A DNA stretch of 64,000 bases from Candidatus Methanoperedens sp. (GCA_012026795.1 VEPM01000013.1:1-64000); one strand, 5' to 3'. Shown: positions 17,228 through 27,116, counted from the first letter of the stretch. The notes: a model not told the origin generated them from the letters alone. Numbers and translations: made by a program.

Positions 17228-18022
17228 ATGATTACTATGCAGGAACAAACGGTAAATTTATTTCTCCGAAAATTAATTTTCCTTTTGCTTTTGATATTAA
17301 TTAGCGGTTTATCAGGATGTATTGAACCTTCTCCTGAAAACAATGTGGAATTATCGGAAAGCAATATTTCGGAAATCAATGCCTCAGGGGCCAATAAGAA
17401 CCAGGGAATGTTCGATAATGCAGACCGCCTTTATGATGAGTACAAATGGAAGTTAGACCTTGTGACTGAAATCCAAAATCGTACTGATGCAATGGGGACA
17501 GCAGCCACAAAAGAAATGTATATCGAATGGAAACGCAGGAACAATGAAGCCATAGATGAAGGAGAAAGGCTTGCGAATTATATAACTGAGAATAGAGATA
17601 TTTTAGGGCAATACTGGACATCTGATATACTGGTTTTAATTGCTAAAAATAAAGTAACATTTGAAAGGGATAACCAGAATCTTGAACAGATAGTTCGTTC
17701 TACGGAAGCACCAGAAATTCAATATAGCTGGAAAATTGATTATTATGGGACCGATGGAGGAGAGGATTTAGGAATAATGGAATTTGAAAATCAGGGAAAG
17801 AACCTTTCAAATATAAAATTCCGATTTGAGTTTTATCAATCAAGTGGAGAACAATATTCAACGAGAGGTCTTCAGATTGGGGATGTTGCTTCGGGAGCAA
17901 CAGTAAGAAAAAAGATATCAATACCAGCCCGATATTACGGAACCTCCTCCTGGAGTACAAGAAAAGTCTTTATTTATATAAATGAGACCTGGAAAGAGGA
18001 GAAATTGGAGGAGATTAATTAG
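17228..18022 (+). CDS. Putative lipoprotein with a FxLYD-like C-terminal domain
   Basis: The 264-residue product has a basic N-terminus, a leucine-rich hydrophobic segment (about 13-28) and a lipobox LSGC, followed by a serine/asparagine-rich linker. The middle is helical; the C-terminal 90 residues are beta-rich and read like the small FxLYD-type extracellular domain common in archaeal surface proteins. Anchoring at the outer face of the membrane is likely. The function is unknown. Confidence 0.65.
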   Translation: MITMQEQTVNLFLRKLIFLLLLILISGLSGCIEPSPENNVELSESNISEINASGANKNQGMFDNADRLYDEYKWKLDLVTEIQNRTDAMGTAATKEMYIEWKRRNNEAIDEGERLANYITENRDILGQYWTSDILVLIAKNKVTFERDNQNLEQIVRSTEAPEIQYSWKIDYYGTDGGEDLGIMEFENQGKNLSNIKFRFEFYQSSGEQYSTRGLQIGDVASGATVRKKISIPARYYGTSSWSTRKVFIYINETWKEEKLEEIN

Positions 18023-18035
18023 AGATCATCTTTCA

Positions 18036-18275
18036 TCACTCATCCTCTCTCGTTATCCAGTAGACCGCTTTGTATTTCTCCGCAAAACCGAAGATATTTT
18101 TGGCCATTACGGCCCTCCCGTATTCTTTGAGGTCGCCACCCTGGTCGTAAATGAAAGTATTTTCACCCAGCTTTGTGACTTTAAATATCTCCCCTTTCTC
18201 TTCTGTCCCCACATGCAGGACATCCCCTATTTTTAAATCCTTGAGATTTGGCCTGACTGTTGTCTTTTCTACAAT
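18036..18275 (-). CDS. Small conserved-looking protein with a probable ATT start
   Basis: A 79-codon open frame reads VEKTTVRPNLKDLKIGDVLH at its start and ends in ITREDE. It is preceded by a strong GAAGGTGAT site, but the only start candidates at correct spacing are two ATT codons (18273-18275 is 5 bases from the site); an in-frame stop lies just upstream. The composition is protein-like (beta-rich, SH3-like pattern). The family is not recognised. An internal GTG would cut off the first quarter. Confidence 0.5.
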   Translation of the reverse strand: MVEKTTVRPNLKDLKIGDVLHVGTEEKGEIFKVTKLGENTFIYDQGGDLKEYGRAVMAKNIFGFAEKYKAVYWITREDE

Positions 18276-18322
18276 AATAAATCACCTTCTTTCTCGTTGC
18301 GTTACTTCATTAATATTAAATC

Positions 18323-19624
18323 TTACCTGATGGTACAGCCTATACCCTTGAGAAGTTTCTCGACATTACCTTGCACAATAGCTGCATCACGATCCCCAAA
18401 TATTGTGAGCCTGTATGTAACGCTCTGTTTATTTTGTTTGTTATAAACATCGATAATTTGGGCGGATACAATACCTTCCCTGCCTGCTATAATGCTTTTT
18501 ATTATCTCTGCGTCGGAGGCAGCCGGAATATAAACTGATAGATCTCGTGTCACATTTTTTAAATTTGCTGATTTCCATGCATATAATTCGTTTTCATTTA
18601 AAAGCCTCATGTTCTCGATAAGGAATTCGATCTTTTTACCGCCCCGTTCCAGGATAACGGTTCTGGGCGTTACTTTTTTTACAATCCCGATATGAATAAC
18701 ACCTGAATAGATATGCTTGATTGCACGCTCGCTGCCTGTTGAACGCACGAGTTCCTCATGCTCGGCAATTTTAGTGCCAATGAGCTTATCCGAGCGCCGC
18801 AGCGCTGATTCCGTATCCCTGAAATGTGCAGATGCTTTTTTCATAAGGCTAACAAAGCCTTCAATATTTTTTCTTTGTACCGTTTCTGCTATCAAGTTAC
18901 ACTGGTCGATATAAGCCTTATGCACTTTTGCCACTTCCGGATTCATCTGTATCATGGCATACAGGTATGGGTTCTGGGCAAGAATACGCCCCACGAGGTC
19001 AAGCATGATATCATACATGGGGCTCATGAACCTGCGCGATTTTGCAACATCGAATTCAAGCTCCCTGAAAACCGTTCCTGTGGTAATATATGCAAAGTGC
19101 GTGAGTCCCTGGACAACTGCCATCATCCTGTCATGCTCCAGGGCATCCAGTATCTCTATATGTGCGCCATTATCCTCATACAGGCTTTTTATTACAGGCA
19201 ACCATTTTGAACTCCTTCCATTGACAGGTGTAAATATCACAATCTGTCCCCTTATATCCGGAATTGAGGGGCCAAACATCGGATGCGATCCCAGTATCTC
19301 AACATTTCGAGGTGCATATTTAATCATCGCTTCCATCGGGCCTGTTTTAATGGACGTAATATCCATGAGAAGACTTCCTGAAGACATTTTGGGAGCAATA
19401 TTTAAGATCGTTTTTTCAGTAATATTTATCGGAACAGATATCATAACGATATCACTTGTCTTTATTTCACTGTCAAGGTCATCCGCAAACACCACACCCA
19501 GATCCTGTGCAACCTCTTTTTTCTTATTGATACCCCATATGGCAACATCAAACCCATGTTTTTTATAAAACTTCGCAAACCACTGGCCTGTTTCTCCGGT
19601 CCCCCCGATTATCAGTATTTTCAT
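18323..19624 (-). CDS. tyrA: Prephenate dehydrogenase with C-terminal regulatory extension
   Basis: TyrA oxidises prephenate to 4-hydroxyphenylpyruvate in tyrosine synthesis. The 433-residue protein has an NAD-binding loop GGTGETG (7-13), the catalytic-domain motif GSHPMFGP, and a helical dimerisation domain. The last 140 residues form an extra domain, not part of the basic enzyme, likely regulatory. The ATG overlaps the aroE stop (ATGA), so aroE-tyrA is an operon. Confidence 0.93.
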   Translation of the reverse strand: MKILIIGGTGETGQWFAKFYKKHGFDVAIWGINKKKEVAQDLGVVFADDLDSEIKTSDIVMISVPINITEKTILNIAPKMSSGSLLMDITSIKTGPMEAMIKYAPRNVEILGSHPMFGPSIPDIRGQIVIFTPVNGRSSKWLPVIKSLYEDNGAHIEILDALEHDRMMAVVQGLTHFAYITTGTVFRELEFDVAKSRRFMSPMYDIMLDLVGRILAQNPYLYAMIQMNPEVAKVHKAYIDQCNLIAETVQRKNIEGFVSLMKKASAHFRDTESALRRSDKLIGTKIAEHEELVRSTGSERAIKHIYSGVIHIGIVKKVTPRTVILERGGKKIEFLIENMRLLNENELYAWKSANLKNVTRDLSVYIPAASDAEIIKSIIAGREGIVSAQIIDVYNKQNKQSVTYRLTIFGDRDAAIVQGNVEKLLKGIGCTIR

Positions 19625-20436
19625 GCAAGTTTCTCCCTGACAGCCTTTTCCATTATGTCAATCGGTGGTGTCGTTCCAGTCCAGATCTTAAACGCCTCTG
19701 CTCCCTGGTACACAAGCATCTTCACGCCATCTATTGTTATTGCTCCGGCTGTTTTTGCCTCCCGGAGCAATCGGGTATTGAGGGGATTATAAACAATATC
19801 AAATACAACAAGGTCACTGTGCATCATATCCGAGGTCATAAGGGTTTCACTTACTTTCGGATACATGCCAATGGCAGTTGAATTTATAAGGATATCACTA
19901 TTTTTGACAAGATTTTTAAGATCATCCAGACTTGCCGCATTTATTTTCCCGATATGCCCCACCTCTTTCGCAAGAGATATTGCTCTTTCTCGTGTCCTGT
20001 TGGCGATGGTCACATTGGCTCCCTCTATCGCAAGTGTGAATGCGATCGCTCTTGCAGCGCCCCCGGCGCCCAGAAGCAGGACATTTTTTCCTTTGATATC
20101 CACACCGCTTTCGGTAAGCGCCATTTTGGCCCCGAGTCCGTCAGTGTTATAACCAATAATCCCTTTTTTAAAATCAACGGTATTTACAGCGCCAATTTGT
20201 TTTGCCAGGTCTGTAGGCCTGACTATTTCAAGAGCCTTCTCCTTCAGGGGAATTGTAAGATTTAAGCCTCCGAAACCGAGCGCATATGCCCCATGGATCG
20301 CATCGTGGAGAGAATCCTTGCTTACCCTGAACGCATGATATTCGCAGTCCATACCGAGTGCTTTAAACGCTGCATTATGCATTACAGGTGAAAGACTGTG
20401 TGATACAGGATCGCCAAGAACGCCGAAAAGCTTCAT
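19621..20436 (-). CDS. aroE: Shikimate dehydrogenase
   Basis: AroE reduces 3-dehydroshikimate to shikimate with NADPH. The 271-residue protein begins GVLGDPVSHSLSPVMHNAAF with the shikimate-binding serines, has the catalytic Lys in NLTIPLKEKAL, and the NADP loop GAGGAARA. Length is normal. It is the first gene of the aroE-tyrA pair. The earlier archaeal pathway steps are at 30-32 kb. Confidence 0.97.
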   Translation of the reverse strand: MKLFGVLGDPVSHSLSPVMHNAAFKALGMDCEYHAFRVSKDSLHDAIHGAYALGFGGLNLTIPLKEKALEIVRPTDLAKQIGAVNTVDFKKGIIGYNTDGLGAKMALTESGVDIKGKNVLLLGAGGAARAIAFTLAIEGANVTIANRTRERAISLAKEVGHIGKINAASLDDLKNLVKNSDILINSTAIGMYPKVSETLMTSDMMHSDLVVFDIVYNPLNTRLLREAKTAGAITIDGVKMLVYQGAEAFKIWTGTTPPIDIMEKAVREKLA

Positions 20437-20488
20437 GCTCTCCTGATTGGAAGTGATGGTTAAAAAATATTATGATTGAGAATAGATA

Positions 20489-20659
20489 TTACGGCCAGAT
20501 TCCATATGATGCATTTAATACAAGAACTGCAAGTCCACTCACTATTGCTACAATAACAACTGTTTTTGGCTCGATCAATACAGCCGTCTCTTCAGAATCG
20601 TAGTATCTCATTAAACCGGCTGAAGACATCAAGCCGCTTCCTTCTTTCTTTTGTGCCAT
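20489..20659 (-). CDS. Preprotein translocase subunit Sec61beta (SecG)
   Basis: A 56-residue protein with the archaeal Sec61beta pattern: a soluble N-terminus MAQKKEGSGLMSSAGLMRYY, then EPKTVVIVAIVSGLAVLVLN, a single C-terminal membrane helix. It is the small third subunit of the SecYE translocon. The frame is short but complete, with stop at 20489 and ATG at 20659. It lies between aroE and a small membrane-protein gene. Confidence 0.92.
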   Translation of the reverse strand: MAQKKEGSGLMSSAGLMRYYDSEETAVLIEPKTVVIVAIVSGLAVLVLNASYGIWP

Positions 20660-20726
20660 GAAAGATACTAATGTTTTTTATAGGATTTTAAGGTATCGTA
20701 AGAAGAGGAAGAAAACCTATAAGCAT

Positions 20727-21107
20727 CTACTTCCTGAACACTTCCAGAAGCATTATGAGGCCGATTACCAGTATCGCTGCTGCCCATATTGAAAATTTGA
20801 ATTCATAAAATGTTGCTAACCCGAACAGCAATCCAAGAGTGCCAAGCCATATAGTAAACTTACTGATATTGATATTCCAGGCAATCCGCAGCAGGTTCAG
20901 CAGAAGCAGGATTACGCCACTTCCTGCATAAATAACTCCCCATTTTTGGGTATAATCTATCTCCTTAAGGCTTTCAAGTATCCAGCTTCCTCCGATAAGA
21001 ATAAAAAATAAAGCCCATGATAATTTTACAAGTTTGAGGTTAAGCATATGCCTGGCGAGGAGCGCCTTTTCATCCATCACGACTTCTACTTTTGCCATGT
21101 GCGCCAT
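20727..21107 (-). CDS. Small membrane protein
   Basis: The 126-residue protein has a charged N-terminus and four hydrophobic helices. No conserved catalytic residues were recognised. The first Met is preferred because a GGAGGT site lies 4 to 5 bases upstream. It is divergent from the cysteine-rich gene at 21186. Confidence 0.65.
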   Translation of the reverse strand: MAHMAKVEVVMDEKALLARHMLNLKLVKLSWALFFILIGGSWILESLKEIDYTQKWGVIYAGSGVILLLLNLLRIAWNINISKFTIWLGTLGLLFGLATFYEFKFSIWAAAILVIGLIMLLEVFRK

Positions 21108-21185
21108 AATAACCTCCTGAACTTTAAGGATTACTCATGCATAACATTGATATGATGTTAGAGTCATTACGGCGGTGGTGATGTT

Positions 21186-21428
21186 ATGAGTGAATGTTTC
21201 CTATGTCATACTGCTCTTGAACCGGTTAACGACGCTGAAATTGAAGGCGTGGACCTATGTGTTGACTGCTGCGAAAATATGGATACTGTAATAAGGGATT
21301 ATATCTCATCGAGCCCGGGCGGGCTTGACCTTGTCCTGGATATAATCGCAGATGAAATTTCAAATCCTGAAAGTAAACTGAGGGATGCCCTGAAAGATGT
21401 TATCCGCGAGGTAGTATCGGAAAATTAA
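21186..21428 (+). CDS. Small protein with an N-terminal zinc-knuckle
   Basis: The 80-residue acidic protein starts with MSECFLCHTALEP and has a second pair CVDCC, so four or five cysteines can bind zinc. The C-terminal half is helical and acidic. A GGTGGTGAT site precedes the ATG. Family not recognised. Confidence 0.6.
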   Translation: MSECFLCHTALEPVNDAEIEGVDLCVDCCENMDTVIRDYISSSPGGLDLVLDIIADEISNPESKLRDALKDVIREVVSEN

Positions 21429-21465
21429 AAAATATTATAATCCGTCTTTTTTTTTAAATTATTTA

Positions 21466-21576
21466 TTAGTTAGGCACTCTATAAAATAAGTACAAAATAC
21501 CTGCTATAATTAATATCACGATCAAAACTGCCAAAATCACCATGGTATCGCTTTTATTGCCGTTTGTTTCATTCAT
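21466..21576 (-). CDS. 36-residue single-helix membrane protein
   Basis: A short frame with a GAGGATG-like site, a polar N-terminus (MNETNGNKSDT) and one strong membrane helix from residue 12 to 31. Such micro-proteins are common in Methanosarcinales. Function unknown. Confidence 0.45.
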   Translation of the reverse strand: MNETNGNKSDTMVILAVLIVILIIAGILYLFYRVPN

Positions 21577-21643
21577 GTTCCATCATCCTCTGGTCTTATT
21601 AGTACTTTTTATCATATATAAATTCATCCAAAAATTTCGGAGC

Positions 21644-23449
21644 TTATCCAGGGGCTTTAATTGCCCTGTTGTAACGTTTTGAAGCCACACTCAACATATC
21701 CCTGGGAATAGAATGCTTATTAACAGCCAGATAATTTTTAATTATGGCAAGTTCGTTCTGGTATGCCGGGGCAATTGATTCTGCATAAAGAAGGCCATCG
21801 TTTGTAAGGACATATTCATAACGCTGCTGCCACCGCCCCTTTTTTTCAAAATACCGCAGATCTTCATCTACCATTCCCATCGCTACAAGGAGCTGGATAT
21901 CCTCGAAAAGCTTATCGCTATATGAAAAGCCGTAACGGGTATGGAACCTGTAATCAAATAAATTTTTTAATTTTTCATCCTTTCCAAGCTCCTTCACGAG
22001 ATAATATATCTTTGCAATATTTCGAAGCCTTGGCATGGTGATCCTACCGTCAGCCTCACTGCTGAACAACCTGTGGGCGCTGTAAAAAATAAGAAGAAGC
22101 CCTTCTATGGGGAGATAGTTTTCATTCCTGATGAAACGTAAAAGGTCAGGAGAAAGATTCTCGATGCCCAGCAGGAAATCAGAGGATGCATGAGTTAGCG
22201 CAGTGTTATCACCTGCCCTTCCAAATACACATAGCGATATCTGGCGCGAGATAGCCCTCACAAGACCATTGGCAAGGGCGGATTCATCATACAGGAAACT
22301 CTCTTCCTCGCCGATTTTTATACGTGTGCTTTTTGGTATCCCGCTTGCGACATCAAGGTCAACAAGAACAGAAGCCCCATATTTATCAGCGAAACGTTTT
22401 GCAAGCCCGTCTTCGAACATTTTCTTCGCAATGCCATTCCTGGCAATGGTGGAAAGCGCCATTCTTGTCCTGGGGTTCAGGTTCTTATGGGTGAATCGCG
22501 CCACTGCGCTGCATATAGAGGCATTTCTAATATTTGCCAGCAGTTTTCTTGATTTTTCATCCCCGTTTGCTTCTATGAAATTCAAAAGATCACTGTCATT
22601 ATATGTTGTAAAAAATTTCAATACTGCTGCTTTTATATCATTCCCTGACTCTTCATATCTTGCAAGCGTTTTTTCAAGAGCATGAAGCAGCATAACTCTG
22701 GCCCCCTGGGTTCCAGGATTATGTATTATTGCAGAATAATGATGTGCCCTGGCGATTAGCATGGATTCGGCAGCAGTAAGAGCCATATCCTCATCATAAC
22801 TGAGGCTTCCCCCAAGAATGATACTATCATTATGTAGCGCCATACTTCCAATGATCTGGTCAACATCAACAAGCCCGAAAGAAACACCGGTATGGTAGGA
22901 ATCACGCAGCAGGAAATCGATCCTGTCAGCGTCTATATCGTCTGAGATTATCTGGGAAAGATATGGTTTTGAAACACCCTCAATATCCCCTGTTGCCATT
23001 CTTGAAATTTCCTGGAAAAAAGAAGCATCTGCATATGCACTAATTTCAGGTTTCGTATGTAAAGAATTCGCGATAATGTGTTTTGTAAACATCTCATGGT
23101 TCAGGAAATTCTTTCCATTTAATACCGGCTGGTACTGGGGATTACGTTTCAGGATGCTTTCCACCACATGCGAAAAAGCGCAATGTCCGACATCATGCAG
23201 GAGGGCTGCAAGCCTCACTTTCACGATTTCCTCTTCGTCCAGCCCCAGCGAGCGGGCGATCTTATCAGCAATGAATAATGTGCCGATGCTATGTTCAAAA
23301 CGCGTGTGGTTCGCACCTGGAAATGAAAGGTCTGCAAGACCGAGCTGCTGGATGCGGCGAAGACGCGACATTTCGGGTGTATGGATGATGAGCTGCTCAA
23401 GTTTGGTTATTGCCACATGACCATAGATCGGGTCGATGAGTGAAGGCAT
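21644..23449 (-). CDS. HD-domain phosphohydrolase, dNTPase/SAMHD1-like
   Basis: The 601-residue protein opens with a SAMHD1/Dgt-like HD domain: RFEHSIG (His53), LLHDVGHCAFSH (His85-Asp86) and SDDIDADRIDFLLRDSYHTG, which supplies the final Asp and the substrate-site Arg/Asp/Tyr cluster. The remaining 350 residues are helical and end in a winged-helix-like segment (YEYVLTNDGLLYAE). Related enzymes hydrolyse dNTPs to nucleoside and triphosphate; the true substrate here is unknown. It is monocistronic and transcribed away from the toxin-antitoxin genes that follow. Confidence 0.85.
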   Translation of the reverse strand: MPSLIDPIYGHVAITKLEQLIIHTPEMSRLRRIQQLGLADLSFPGANHTRFEHSIGTLFIADKIARSLGLDEEEIVKVRLAALLHDVGHCAFSHVVESILKRNPQYQPVLNGKNFLNHEMFTKHIIANSLHTKPEISAYADASFFQEISRMATGDIEGVSKPYLSQIISDDIDADRIDFLLRDSYHTGVSFGLVDVDQIIGSMALHNDSIILGGSLSYDEDMALTAAESMLIARAHHYSAIIHNPGTQGARVMLLHALEKTLARYEESGNDIKAAVLKFFTTYNDSDLLNFIEANGDEKSRKLLANIRNASICSAVARFTHKNLNPRTRMALSTIARNGIAKKMFEDGLAKRFADKYGASVLVDLDVASGIPKSTRIKIGEEESFLYDESALANGLVRAISRQISLCVFGRAGDNTALTHASSDFLLGIENLSPDLLRFIRNENYLPIEGLLLIFYSAHRLFSSEADGRITMPRLRNIAKIYYLVKELGKDEKLKNLFDYRFHTRYGFSYSDKLFEDIQLLVAMGMVDEDLRYFEKKGRWQQRYEYVLTNDGLLYAESIAPAYQNELAIIKNYLAVNKHSIPRDMLSVASKRYNRAIKAPG

Positions 23450-23687
23450 AATTAGTTATTTATGATTGAAGGGTATTAAAATGAATCTTTTTTACTGAAT
23501 ATTAGCGAAGCACCCTTGTCATCAAATAGCCTTTGTCCGGCGTTGCGGGGAATGGATGTTTCCGTAGATCGCAGTTCACTTGTGATGACAGACTGAGGCT
23601 TCTGATATTGATGTATTCAGCGAAGTGTTTTGGAATAACACGCTACGTTTTTTCTTCATATTGGGAGCATACCAGAATAGGTGGATT

Positions 23688-24032
23688 TCAATTCAATCCA
23701 AATAGTTTTCGCAGTTTCTCAACAACTTGTTTTTTCATTTCTGGTGTTAATTCACCCAACTCTCTGCGTATCAATGAAGTAGTAACTGTCATAAGGCGGT
23801 GTAATCGCAGTGCTGATGATACACGCAAACCAGTTACATTGAAATTCTTATCATTACTATCCAGCATAACATCTGTTTCGAGAAATTCCTGATTTGTATT
23901 ACTTGTGACAAATGCTAGAATAACATGGCGATGCTGTCCAATTGGATCAGTCAGGCATACGGCGGGTCGCACTTTCTCAGCCGATAAATCATCAAATGGA
24001 AAAGGGACAAGAACTATTTTATCTTTCGTCAT
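23688..24032 (-). CDS. PemK/MazF-type toxin endoribonuclease
   Basis: The protein (114 residues from MTKDKIVLVPFPFDDL) has the PemK/MazF start: a strand, the FPFDDL loop, then VRPAVCL and VILAFVTS. MazF-type toxins cleave mRNA. The start is placed at the sixth codon of the open frame because it overlaps the antitoxin end by 14 bases, the usual arrangement. The partner is immediately upstream. Confidence 0.82.
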   Translation of the reverse strand: MTKDKIVLVPFPFDDLSAEKVRPAVCLTDPIGQHRHVILAFVTSNTNQEFLETDVMLDSNDKNFNVTGLRVSSALRLHRLMTVTTSLIRRELGELTPEMKKQVVEKLRKLFGLN

Positions 24033-24273
24033 GGAATGGCTTTCCATCAGTCAATGAATAGATGTCTTCTTCCGGTTCTTTCAAAAAATCAAACGATGGA
24101 TCTTTTGCTGCTGCATACAACCATTCCTTCTCATTTATGTCTTCTTCCTCAGCCATAAGTATGATGACACGAACCTTTGCCGGGCCAGCAAAAGGTAGTG
24201 GCTCATCTAAGGAAAGATGATGATTCTTATCTACCGTTCCTGTGGTTTCAATAGCTTTAAATGCACTTTCCAA
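24019..24273 (-). CDS. Antitoxin partner of the MazF-like toxin
   Basis: This 84-residue protein starts with an AbrB-like strand pattern (KAIETTGTVDKNHHLSLDEP) ending in KVRVIILM, then an acidic helical tail (EEDINEKEWL; PEEDIYSLTDGKPFHDE) expected to wrap the toxin. It precedes and overlaps the toxin gene. Such pairs normally repress their own promoter; no operator was identified with confidence. Confidence 0.75.
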   Translation of the reverse strand: MESAFKAIETTGTVDKNHHLSLDEPLPFAGPAKVRVIILMAEEEDINEKEWLYAAAKDPSFDFLKEPEEDIYSLTDGKPFHDER

Positions 24274-24472
24274 AACTGTTTCCTTCCTCTATTTTATGTT
24301 AATTCTATCAACCTATTTTCAAGAAACCATAGTTTCCAAATAACTTATAACTTTCTTCTGATATTTATTCGATGAGATTTCGTAAACCTTCGCCAGCGGC
24401 GGCGCTTCCGCCGGGGTCGCAAATCCCAGCGCCTGAACTTTGATGTTGATAAAAGTGTTAATGCACGTCTAT

Positions 24473-24500
24473 TCTATGCTATCACATCTATGCTATCACA
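24473..24500. repeat. Two tandem 14-base repeats
   Basis: TCTATGCTATCACA occurs twice in perfect tandem at 24473-24486 and 24487-24500, just after the stop of the STAND gene and before the toxin-antitoxin promoter. Confidence 0.8.
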
Positions 24501-24509
24501 TAAAATTTG

Positions 24510-27116
24510 CTACAGTTTCAGCCGTCCATCCAGTTCCTTCACTTCTCCATCCCGCCTGTGATACCCCATTTTCCCGATCATCTCTTTAGCAATCGCCATC
24601 TCCTCCCGCGCCTTCTTCTTTTCCCCCAGGGCAAGGTATAGCCGTGTATATCCCAAGCGGCAGTCAGCCTTATGCAAGCCCATCTCTCCGCGCTCTGCGA
24701 TGGTCATGGCTTCGTCAAGGTCGTGGCGGGATTTTTTGAAATCTTTCTGTGCAATATAAAGCTTTGATCGTGCCAGAAGACCGCGGGGGATATGGTGTTG
24801 CGTCCCTGCCCTATGCAACCAGTTCACAGCCTGATTCAAGTGCTCTGATGCCTTTGAGAGATCGCCTGTGCCCTCGTGCAAGGCTTGAAGGAGATGTACT
24901 CTTCCTAGTGAGAGATGTTCAAGAGCGACAGATAGAAGCGATCCACCTCCAGTTTTTGCCCATTGCAGCGTCTGCTCAGCCCGGCTCAGAACCTCCTTAT
25001 ATTTACCCCTGCCAAGCAGTAGATCGCAGTACTGAAACCCCTGCAACGAGTAAAGAAGCGGGTACTCAGGCTGGTCTTTCTTTTGTATCTTCTCAGCCTC
25101 CTGGAAAAGAGTCTCTGCTTCTGCCAGGGTGCCTGCCTGGTGCAGGGTATTTGCTAATGTCGTCCGAGTGCCCATTCGCTCAAAGGCATCACCGCTTTTG
25201 TCTGCGAATTCAACGCTCTGCTTTGCGTGATCAAGAGCCTGAGCAAGATCGCCCATGGTAAGAAAGAGTTCACTGAGGTTGGAGGCAGTTCTTGCAGCAG
25301 ACTTTAAGTTCTCTTGTGCAATATAGGCATCCAGACCCGCTTTCATGGGTTGTGTCGCTTCTTTCAATCTGCCCAGTGCACGGAGATCCAACCCTACTTC
25401 ATTCAGAATAAAGGCTTTACTATCCTCTTTAAGCTCTGCCGCAGGCAAGCTCCATGGTTCATCAAATAATCCCGATAATGCAGACAGGTCCGCGCCAAAT
25501 ATGCCAAGTTTTCTCCAGCTAAAGGCTTCGTTTCTTTGAATTCTCTTCCTGAATACTTCTTTAAACGCCTTCTGGTTCCTACCCCCCCTACATCCGTGCG
25601 CCACTGCCTTATAAAGTGGTAGCATTTCTTCGATGGTATCCGGATACTCCTTTGACTGAGTTTTGTAGTACTCGTACAGCCTGCCATGCGCCTCTTTCCA
25701 TGATTCAGGGCTATTTTTGAGCTTCTCGCCGAAGTGCTCGCGTATCAGAGGGTGGCAGTCCAGAGTATCCGGCTCATTCGGGTCTTCCCTGGCAAGAAGA
25801 CCTGCCTTCCTGAGATTATCCAGCGCAAAACACCAGTCATCATCGGACAGCTTCTTAAGCTGAGATGTCAGTCCTTTGATGGGTGGGTCGGCTCTCAATA
25901 CTTCAATGGCTCCTCCTTCAGCAGGACTGTCAAAAAGCCCCATCAAACGCAGGATGTCAAGTTCTGGCTTACCTTTAAACCATACCTCATACGACTCCAT
26001 CACCTGAATTGCACGACCCCCATACTTTTCCTCTTTTGTCAGTTTCGCGATCCTGTCGCGCTTTCGAACATCGCCTTTATAGACCTTTGAAAGGTAGGTG
26101 CCAAGCAGGGTGAGCGCAAGAGCATGACCCCCAAAGTCACGGACTGCCTGCTTTATCTCATCATCAGTTCCCTTCACATCCAGATGTTTGAGAAGCTCCA
26201 TTCCCGCTTCATCAGAGAGATGTTCAAGGTGCTGGTTTTCCACTGCATTCCCAATGAAATCCTTGATGTCATCCACATCCATACGTGTGGTTATGATACA
26301 CAGGCCGGGATTATCGTGAGCAAGCTCGCGCACGAGGGTCGAAAGAGCCGGATCTTTGATCTTGCCTGGCTCATGTGAAGGCGCCTGCAGCGGCTCAATC
26401 CCATCCAGGATGAGCAAAGTCTTCTGCTTCTTCACATACTCTGCCAGCCGCTCACCCTTTTCCCAGGGGGTTCCTTTTTCAGGCTCAGGGTCGCCGAACC
26501 ATCTCAGGGCAGATGCGATGAACACGTCAGCTGATGCCTGTTTTCCTTCCGATGCACCCTGGCTATAAAAAGACCAGCCGAACACGCGCTCTGCGCCGCG
26601 GAAATTCTCTGCCCTCATCCTGCCAAGCCATGAGTTGACAAGGGCGGTCTTTCCCACGCCGCCCCACGCTACGAAACATACGATGTTCGTTTTCGGATTC
26701 ACCCAGGCGTCATCAAGGAGCTTCAGTTCTTTTTCGCGTCCAAATAGTTCAGGATTTGTGGAGGGGAGCTTGGCGAGGGATATTCTCTCAGGGGGTAATG
26801 GCAGATATCTGCCTTCTTTAGATATTTCTGTTGCATGCCCAACGATGCCTGCAATTTCCTCGGCGATCGCTGCCAGGTCGGTTTCGATCTGGAACTCGTT
26901 TCCTCCCATGAGCGGTTTTCCATCTCTGGGACGAAGATTCATTCGGGATAACCATTTGACCTGTTTCCAGGAACATGGTCTGATGATTACTGGAAAAATC
27001 CGGAGTCCTTCTTTTTCCCTCCGCTCAAGTAGCTTTGGCACTTCTTCGCCCAATATGAATTTTGAGGTGAGAAAATCTGCCGAAACCAGAAGCACAGCCG
27101 CACTGGCTTTTTTCAA
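24510..27116 (-). CDS. STAND NTPase with TPR repeats (main part of a TIR-STAND-TPR receptor)
   Basis: This 868-residue frame holds most of an NLR-like immune receptor. Residues 1-60 are the second half of a TIR domain (AAVLLVSADFLTSKFILGEE). A STAND/NB-ARC ATPase follows, with P-loop WGGVGKTAL (151-159), Walker B LLILDGIEPLQ (234-244) and a CIITTR sensor. From about residue 560 to the end there are TPR-like helical repeats that would sense a ligand. The apparent TTG start is artificial: the TIR beginning is in another frame at 27113-27301. In bacteria, comparable proteins degrade NAD on phage sensing; that role here is inference. The MazF pair follows downstream. Confidence 0.85.
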   Translation of the reverse strand: MKKASAAVLLVSADFLTSKFILGEEVPKLLERREKEGLRIFPVIIRPCSWKQVKWLSRMNLRPRDGKPLMGGNEFQIETDLAAIAEEIAGIVGHATEISKEGRYLPLPPERISLAKLPSTNPELFGREKELKLLDDAWVNPKTNIVCFVAWGGVGKTALVNSWLGRMRAENFRGAERVFGWSFYSQGASEGKQASADVFIASALRWFGDPEPEKGTPWEKGERLAEYVKKQKTLLILDGIEPLQAPSHEPGKIKDPALSTLVRELAHDNPGLCIITTRMDVDDIKDFIGNAVENQHLEHLSDEAGMELLKHLDVKGTDDEIKQAVRDFGGHALALTLLGTYLSKVYKGDVRKRDRIAKLTKEEKYGGRAIQVMESYEVWFKGKPELDILRLMGLFDSPAEGGAIEVLRADPPIKGLTSQLKKLSDDDWCFALDNLRKAGLLAREDPNEPDTLDCHPLIREHFGEKLKNSPESWKEAHGRLYEYYKTQSKEYPDTIEEMLPLYKAVAHGCRGGRNQKAFKEVFRKRIQRNEAFSWRKLGIFGADLSALSGLFDEPWSLPAAELKEDSKAFILNEVGLDLRALGRLKEATQPMKAGLDAYIAQENLKSAARTASNLSELFLTMGDLAQALDHAKQSVEFADKSGDAFERMGTRTTLANTLHQAGTLAEAETLFQEAEKIQKKDQPEYPLLYSLQGFQYCDLLLGRGKYKEVLSRAEQTLQWAKTGGGSLLSVALEHLSLGRVHLLQALHEGTGDLSKASEHLNQAVNWLHRAGTQHHIPRGLLARSKLYIAQKDFKKSRHDLDEAMTIAERGEMGLHKADCRLGYTRLYLALGEKKKAREEMAIAKEMIGKMGYHRRDGEVKELDGRLKL

